Below, piece by piece: positions 61,034 to 64,000 of a stretch of DNA of 64,000 nucleotides. Both the position numbers and the translations under genes were made by a program. The DNA is from Spartinivicinus marinus (lineage in GTDB: Bacteria > Pseudomonadota > Gammaproteobacteria > Pseudomonadales > Zooshikellaceae). The notes beneath the pieces were generated by a model, which saw only the letters and a list, made by a program, of their open reading frames with translations, ran no database searches and was not told the DNA's origin. The stretch spans positions 1,736,001 through 1,800,000 of the forward strand of contig NZ_JAPJZK010000001.1 in assembly GCF_026309355.1 (NCBI RefSeq), given 5' to 3'. Position 1 is the stretch's first letter. Each line of letters opens with the position of its first letter.

Positions 61034-61966
61034 TTAATTCTTTAGGTATGTGTTCAGAAAACTAAAAATTTCATCTAAATTTTTTGAGTCATTGAATTCA
61101 ACCCCGCCATGTTTAGCGCCTGGAATGGGCTTAAATGTCACCTTACTAGGGCCAATAACTTCCCTTAATTTTTTAGCAAAATTTTCTGATTGTTGAATAG
61201 GAATGATTGCATCATTAGTTCCGTGTTGTATCCAGAAGGGAGGGTCATCATGAGAAATATAGGTTTCTGGATTTGCTGCTTTGATCAGTTCGGGTACTTC
61301 TGTAATTGGTTTTCCAATCATCTGTGATTCAAAAGAATCGGGAGTACTATGCTGTTGACCGGCAATGCCACTATCCATAAACTGCTTATCCATACTAAGA
61401 AAATCAATTGGACCAAACCAATCTATTACAGCATGTACATTAGTAGTTTGATCTGGATTACCCATGCTTAAGTCTTCTAATTCTGTTACACCTGATGAAG
61501 TTCCTACCAGTGCTGCCAGATATCCACCTGCTGATCCTCCCCAAACCGCAATCTTTTTTGGGTTGAGATTAAATTTCTCTGCTTTTGCCTTTACCCAACG
61601 AATTGCAGCTTTAACATCATGAATTGCCGCCGGCCAGGTAGCTTCGCCACTAAGACGGTAATTAATTGAGATAACTGCATAGCCGCGTTTTAAGCCTTTT
61701 AACATAGGTGTAAGCTGATCATCCGCTTTATCACCAAATTTGAAAGCACCTCCATGAATTGAGAGGATTATTGGGAAAGGTCCTTTACCTATTTCAGGTA
61801 AGTAAATGTCTAACTTTTGAGTAGGAGATTGATTTGCATAAGCTAGGTCAAGCCACTTAGTCTTAACCCAGCTTGTATCAGCTTTTTCTATTTTTTGAGC
61901 TTGTACTGCTCCGGATAAGAGTAGTATGCTTCCCAGAATGATTTTATAAAGATAGTGAGGTTGCAC
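61034..61966 (-). CDS. Secreted alpha/beta hydrolase (BD-FAE / esterase-lipase type)
   Basis: A 310-residue protein with a signal peptide (LYKIILGSILLLSGAVQA). It has the oxyanion motif SIHGGAFKFG, the nucleophile in WGGSAGGYLAALVG (Ser about 146), an Asp in HGTNDAIIP and a His in PGAKHGGVEF, the full catalytic triad. The fold is close to feruloyl-esterase-like and hormone-sensitive-lipase-like members. GTG 61966 has AAGGGA at 6 bp. IS remnants lie on both sides, so the gene may have come with them or simply be next to dead insertion sites. Confidence 0.88.
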   Translation of the reverse strand: MQPHYLYKIILGSILLLSGAVQAQKIEKADTSWVKTKWLDLAYANQSPTQKLDIYLPEIGKGPFPIILSIHGGAFKFGDKADDQLTPMLKGLKRGYAVISINYRLSGEATWPAAIHDVKAAIRWVKAKAEKFNLNPKKIAVWGGSAGGYLAALVGTSSGVTELEDLSMGNPDQTTNVHAVIDWFGPIDFLSMDKQFMDSGIAGQQHSTPDSFESQMIGKPITEVPELIKAANPETYISHDDPPFWIQHGTNDAIIPIQQSENFAKKLREVIGPSKVTFKPIPGAKHGGVEFNDSKNLDEIFSFLNTYLKN

Positions 61967-62055
61967 TTTTTTCCCTTTGCAATTTTTTTAAATATTAAGT
62001 TTGAATTTATAACACTACTAGAGTAATTGCAATATACAAAGAATGGGCAAACGAG

Positions 62056-62395
62056 TAAAAACACTTTCTCGCAATTGACTTGTCATTTTTGAACATCATT
62101 CTTGTTGATGTCCAGAAAAAATGGTGAGTGTTAGGTCATCCAATCTCCGATGACACTCTAGGCAGCGATAACTTTTTCGGGCAATTTGCTTTTGATGATT
62201 GCCATTACCTTCTACTTGTTGAGACTGGCAGTGAGAGCAGCTGATTCCATCAGGCCAACGTCTCTGACGAATAAACTGGTACATTACTCATCATTTACCA
62301 GTTTCGCTTATTACTGACTTAACTCAACCAAATAGACGCGCATAATACATCTTTGGTTGTATTATATGCCACACCCTAGGAATCCATATAAAGCC
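62056..62395 (-). mobile_element. Decayed IS1595-family copy
   Basis: The remaining minus-strand protein-like part (62096-62284) reads YQFIRQRRWPDGISCSHCQS and SYRCLECHRRLDDLTLTIFS, equivalent to the N-terminal zinc region of the element at 47953. An internal deletion joins the SIFSRL-type region to it, and the catalytic C-terminus is gone. The outer end CCCTAGGAATCCATATAAAG (to 62395) matches the terminal repeat with a change or two. Confidence 0.75.
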
Positions 62396-62402
62396 CTGTT
62401 TT

Positions 62403-62490
62403 TTAGATAGCTCGCTCTTCTTTCAGTCGAGTATTCTCTTTACGCAGCCTTTTTAGCTCATCAACTGAAAAAAGTCTCTTAAAAAATTGC
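62403..62490 (-). pseudogene. Remnant of IS3-family OrfA
   Basis: The minus strand reads SVDELKRLRKENTRLKEERA before a TAA at 62403-62405, the coiled-coil end typical of IS3-type OrfA (helix-turn-helix protein). Nothing of OrfB follows on the left. It is a short relic beside the IS1595 fragment. Confidence 0.6.
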
Positions 62491-63400
62491 TGGGTGCTAC
62501 TTGGCCACTACAAGTTACAACCACTACCCATATAAGAACTAAAGAATGCATTAGTCAAAATGTAAAGATCATGTAAATATTCTAAATTTATGTAATAAAT
62601 TTAATGTAAATCAACTAGTATATACCCAGGCTAGGTATCATTCACCAACCTTTTCAAGGAGGCTTATTGTATAGTTATCTACATGGTCAATGCTTTTGCT
62701 ACATGTATAGGTTTTCAGAAGTAATTGACATTTAGTGAGTTATGGTTGGCTGCTTATTTGACTTACCCCAAACTCACTATAAACACAGTATATACACAAT
62801 TTTAAACCACCTGAGTTGATTACTTTTTTATCTTAAAAGGGCTGATTTATTGGGTAAAATGATAGATAATGCTCTGAGAAGCTTAAAATAAAATGTTAGC
62901 GTATGCTTCATTTTTTTTATTTGCACTTTATTTGTTGTTTCTGAGGAGCAGTAAATACACCAGATGAGATACTACACCGGAAGATTCTAGTTTTTATACA
63001 GGTGCCTTTGCTTCCTATTAATATGGTAAATGTTCGGTAAGCCACGAAAAAACCATTGCGTAGCTCAATTTATTGTCAAAGTAATCAAGTTAAATAGCAA
63101 AATACATTATCAACTCAGACTCAACAACCACAACTCTTGTAAGTCTGAATAAATATAAATCATCTCTTTGTAAAAATGGAGTGGTAACAATTAAAATTAA
63201 CAATACCCGACTGCGGGATTTTATTCTACTTAAAATATTCTTATTTATAGACTTGTCATATATGCTTTTTGTCCCCGCGGGAACACGATGAAACAACCAT
63301 CAATCCCTGTGATGGTTCAAGCATGTAAGTGTCTTATATTTGGTTTGACCTACCTTTACAAGACCAAAAACTAACTACAGTATTGAAATATGGGTTTATT
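62491..63400. other. Long AT-rich spacer
   Basis: No gene of usual length is supported across these 910 bp. AAGGAGG at 62656-62662 is a strong ribosome-site-like sequence, but the frame behind it (TTG 62667, 22 codons) is doubtful. The hairpin at 63295-63317 and a GTCCCCGCGGGAAC patch (63271-63284) lie ahead of the 63401 gene. Confidence 0.45.
63295..63317 (+). promoter_or_regulatory. Hairpin in the leader of the 63401 gene
   Basis: AACCATCA and TGATGGTT form an 8-bp perfect stem around ATCCCTG, 84 bp upstream of the ATG. It could belong to a leader or terminator; no T run follows. Confidence 0.4.
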
Positions 63401-64000
63401 ATGAATATAAAACCATTAGTATTAGCAATAAGCATTGCTTCTTTAAGCTCCCCATTAGTATTTAGCAAAACTCAAACACACCAGTGTATAGATAAATTAA
63501 CCCCAGATCCTACTTGTAAACTGGATATTCGGACCGAAGAACAAAAATTTGCGGATACTGCCACCGCCATAACTCTATGGACAAAAAACACAACAGAATT
63601 AGTGAGTTATACACCTAATGAAATATTAAGTGCAACCTGTGAAAATTATGCTGTCGACTGCGATCGTTTTGTAACAACATTGGAAGCCTATTTAGAAAGG
63701 TTTGTCCGTACTAGGCATCTTGAAGATAGACATGTACAAACACTATTTGATGAGTTTCCTCGTCGCCAAAAAAATGATTTTATCAACGCATTTCAACATG
63801 CAGCTGTATTATTTTATACAATTCAAGGTGACAAATATCCAAATATTAGTAAGTCTTTCTCTGCAGTACAAAGCTTTTATTTAACAGCATTAAAATATGA
63901 ATACCGGTATTATATACCTGAACATCAGGTTGAAAATAAATGGCGTGAAGTTGGTTTCTCCCTGGATCCATCGCGAACAGCACTATTAAGCGTTGCCAGA
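63401..64000 (+). CDS. Secreted unknown protein, cut by the window edge
   Basis: From ATG 63401 the frame stays open for 200 codons to base 64000. The N-terminus is a signal peptide (KPLVLAISIASLSSPLVFS). The mature part has four cysteines in the first half (HQCID, PTCKLD, ATCENYAVDC) and then a helical, charged stretch (FVTTLEAYLERFVRTRHLED, FPRRQKNDFINAFQHAAVLF). I do not recognise it. Its end lies outside the window, so the length is unknown. Confidence 0.7.
   Translation, partial: MNIKPLVLAISIASLSSPLVFSKTQTHQCIDKLTPDPTCKLDIRTEEQKFADTATAITLWTKNTTELVSYTPNEILSATCENYAVDCDRFVTTLEAYLERFVRTRHLEDRHVQTLFDEFPRRQKNDFINAFQHAAVLFYTIQGDKYPNISKSFSAVQSFYLTALKYEYRYYIPEHQVENKWREVGFSLDPSRTALLSVAR

Noticed and set aside
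62667-62735. 22-codon TTG ORF behind a strong AAGGAGG
   Set aside because: The ribosome site is good but the frame is very short, starts at a TTG and has no recognisable peptide; kept only as a note in the spacer entry.

Overview
The window looks like chromosome of a low-GC, AT-rich marine gammaproteobacterium. The CspA, DbpA, ArgA, ArgE and CueR/CopA homologues are gammaproteobacterial in type. The abundance of stand-alone periplasmic binding proteins and the giant RTX-type protein recall Oceanospirillales such as Zooshikella or Spartinivicinus. That placement is inference from gene style; no rRNA or other phylogenetic marker is present. I saw no tRNA, rRNA or CRISPR array.

Layout. 1-11.9 kb: an M50 membrane protease, a binding-protein gene split by an IS4-family element (2180-3794), a cold-shock protein divergent from the DbpA RNA helicase, two more binding proteins, a DUF502 membrane protein, a decayed DUF4349 lipoprotein gene, a NADAR/YbiA N-glycosidase and a membrane protein with an HExxH motif. 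12-15.6 kb: two small unknown genes and a copper operon (copA-cueR) with a clear MerR-type promoter. 16-18.5 kb: argE-argA. 18.6-22 kb: secreted proteins, including a GH114-like enzyme. 22.2-26.9 kb: a leftward operon of a GltB-like FMN protein, a frameshifted acetolactate-synthase-like ThDP enzyme and an aldehyde dehydrogenase. 27.3-33.5 kb: a Ref-like HNH nuclease, then six consecutive periplasmic binding proteins. 33.7-39.7 kb: a LuxR solo, a possible sRNA, a three-gene operon (GlpD-like oxidoreductase, DegT aminotransferase, small membrane protein) and a DUF2975/XRE pair. 39.9-55.2 kb: a toxin-like island with a 2248-residue RTX protein carrying a TcdA/TcdB-like pore region, an IS1595-family insertion in its upstream region, two binding proteins, a C10 (streptopain-like) peptidase and an 895-residue stand-alone paralogue of the giant protein's N-terminal region. 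55.8-64 kb: small membrane and secreted proteins, another ABC_sub_bind protein, an alpha/beta hydrolase between IS remnants, and an unknown secreted protein cut by the window edge.

Themes. (1) Thirteen periplasmic solute-binding-type proteins (ten SBP_bac_3-like, three ABC_sub_bind-like) occur with no permease or ATPase gene anywhere in the window, which suggests sensing roles or shared transporters. (2) The RTX protein and its short paralogue share upstream sequence as well as coding sequence, so the duplication included the control region. (3) Two families of short structured intergenic repeats recur: family R (full copies near 15.83, 33.58 and 58.06 kb, a partial one at 35.43 kb) and family B (0.15, 39.81 and 51.34 kb). 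(4) Gene decay is common: an IS-split gene, two indel or deletion-broken genes, and IS remnants.
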